A DNA stretch of 64,000 nucleotides from assembly GCA_050943135.1 (NCBI GenBank), contig JBMNOP010000014.1, positions 33,021 to 97,020 on the forward strand, written 5' to 3'. The stretch comes from RUG695 sp050943135. GTDB taxonomy: Bacteria > Planctomycetota > Planctomycetia > Pirellulales > Thermoguttaceae. Below the pieces are notes generated by a model. That model was given only the letters and a program-made list of their open reading frames with translations, had not been told where the DNA came from and searched no databases. The translations under genes were made by a program, and so were the position numbers. This document shows positions 63,860-64,000 of the stretch, piece after piece. Each line of letters opens with the position of its first letter. Position 1 is the first letter of the stretch.

Positions 63860-64000
63860 TCAGTTGTTTCCGCCACCTCCGCTGCCGCCGTCGTTCCCGC
63901 CGCCGCCGAACTGGTTATTGTTTCCGCCGCCGCTGTTCCAGTTGCCGCCCCCACCGCCGCCGAACTGGTTGTTATTCCCGCCGCTGTTCCAGTTGCCGCC
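63860..64000 (-). CDS. C-terminus of a Gly/Asn-rich repeat protein, cut by the edge
   Basis: Only the last 46 residues are visible: two copies of GGNWNSGG(G)NNNQFGGGG and a GNDGGSGGGGNN end. The rest lies beyond the window. Low-complexity Gly/Asn tails with regularly spaced Trp and Phe are found on surface or assembly proteins; no family can be given. It stops 53 bp before the terminator. Confidence 0.7.
   Translation of the reverse strand, partial: GGNWNSGGNNNQFGGGGGGNWNSGGGNNNQFGGGGNDGGSGGGGNN

Noticed and set aside
1..64000. CRISPR array, insertion sequence, prophage or tRNA
   Set aside because: No regularly spaced repeats, transposase or integrase signatures, or tRNA cloverleaf with a T-loop GGTTCRANNCC were found when reading through both strands.

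Overview
The window is a 64 kb chromosomal segment with dense coding on both strands. It most likely comes from a planctomycete. The pointers are a prepilin-like DUF1559 protein with a C-terminal H-X9-DG box and a small lipoprotein next to it, a large HzsA-like cytochrome with TolB-like and discoidin-like parts, a nucleoside-permease-type MFS carrier, and several secreted or coiled-coil proteins I associate with that phylum. The carbohydrate genes (GH106-like rhamnosidase, fucose-isomerase-like enzyme, exported SGNH hydrolases, exported phosphatase) would fit an organism living on complex organic matter; habitat is inference only. No tRNA or rRNA gene was seen.

Layout. 0-8 kb (+): aminotransferase (cut by the edge), argG, an MFS carrier, the HzsA-like cytochrome and a GT39-like membrane glycosyltransferase. 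8-12.5 kb (-): one probable unit of SRP RNA, dnaX, a HemX/CcsA-like protein and hemA; dnaX carries an A8 slippery run. 12.7-15.8 kb (+): a LysM envelope protein and an ExeA-like ATPase. 15.9-18.5 kb (-): an rRNA-type methyltransferase coupled to a nucleoside permease. 18.8-29.9 kb (+): a porin overlapping umuC, rpoB standing without rpoC, a GH106-like enzyme and a sirtuin. 29.9-30.5 kb (-): a decayed radical-SAM (YhcC-type) gene. 30.8 kb (+): a sugar nucleotidyltransferase behind a structured leader. 31.5-39.9 kb (-): dusB, two related exported helical proteins, RNase D, and two NhaD-type antiporter genes made by a tandem 1.9-kb duplication that also copied the leader and the first codons of rnd. 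40-41.6 kb (-): two unassigned membrane proteins. 41.9-44.7 kb (+): an EfpL-type factor, an SGNH hydrolase and holA. 45-48.6 kb (-): DUF1559 protein, lipoprotein, CapE-type dehydratase. 48.9-58 kb (+): alkaline phosphatase, Tat-exported dipeptide epimerase, a DtxR regulator with feoA and feoB, a DUF4886 protein, a 32-residue bL37-like protein, a FabZ-like dehydratase and trmB. 58-64 kb (-): a coiled-coil protein, a FucI-like isomerase and minor pseudopilins GspJ, GspI and GspH, with a Gly/Asn-rich gene entering from the right edge.

How the genes work together. The clearest small system is iron: the DtxR-family promoter carries a DtxR-box-like sequence over its -10, and a related palindrome lies just upstream of feoB, so regulator and ferrous transporter are probably co-controlled; this FeoB also has a four-repeat insertion. 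A second theme is replication and translation (dnaX, holA, SRP RNA, EfpL, bL37-like, trmB, dusB). A third is the cell surface (porin, LysM/ExeA, TolC-like paralogues, pseudopilins, DUF1559). Many spacers hold a recognisable -35/-10 pair (TTGNNN/TATAAT- or TATACT-like) or a hairpin terminator, which supports the transcription units given here.
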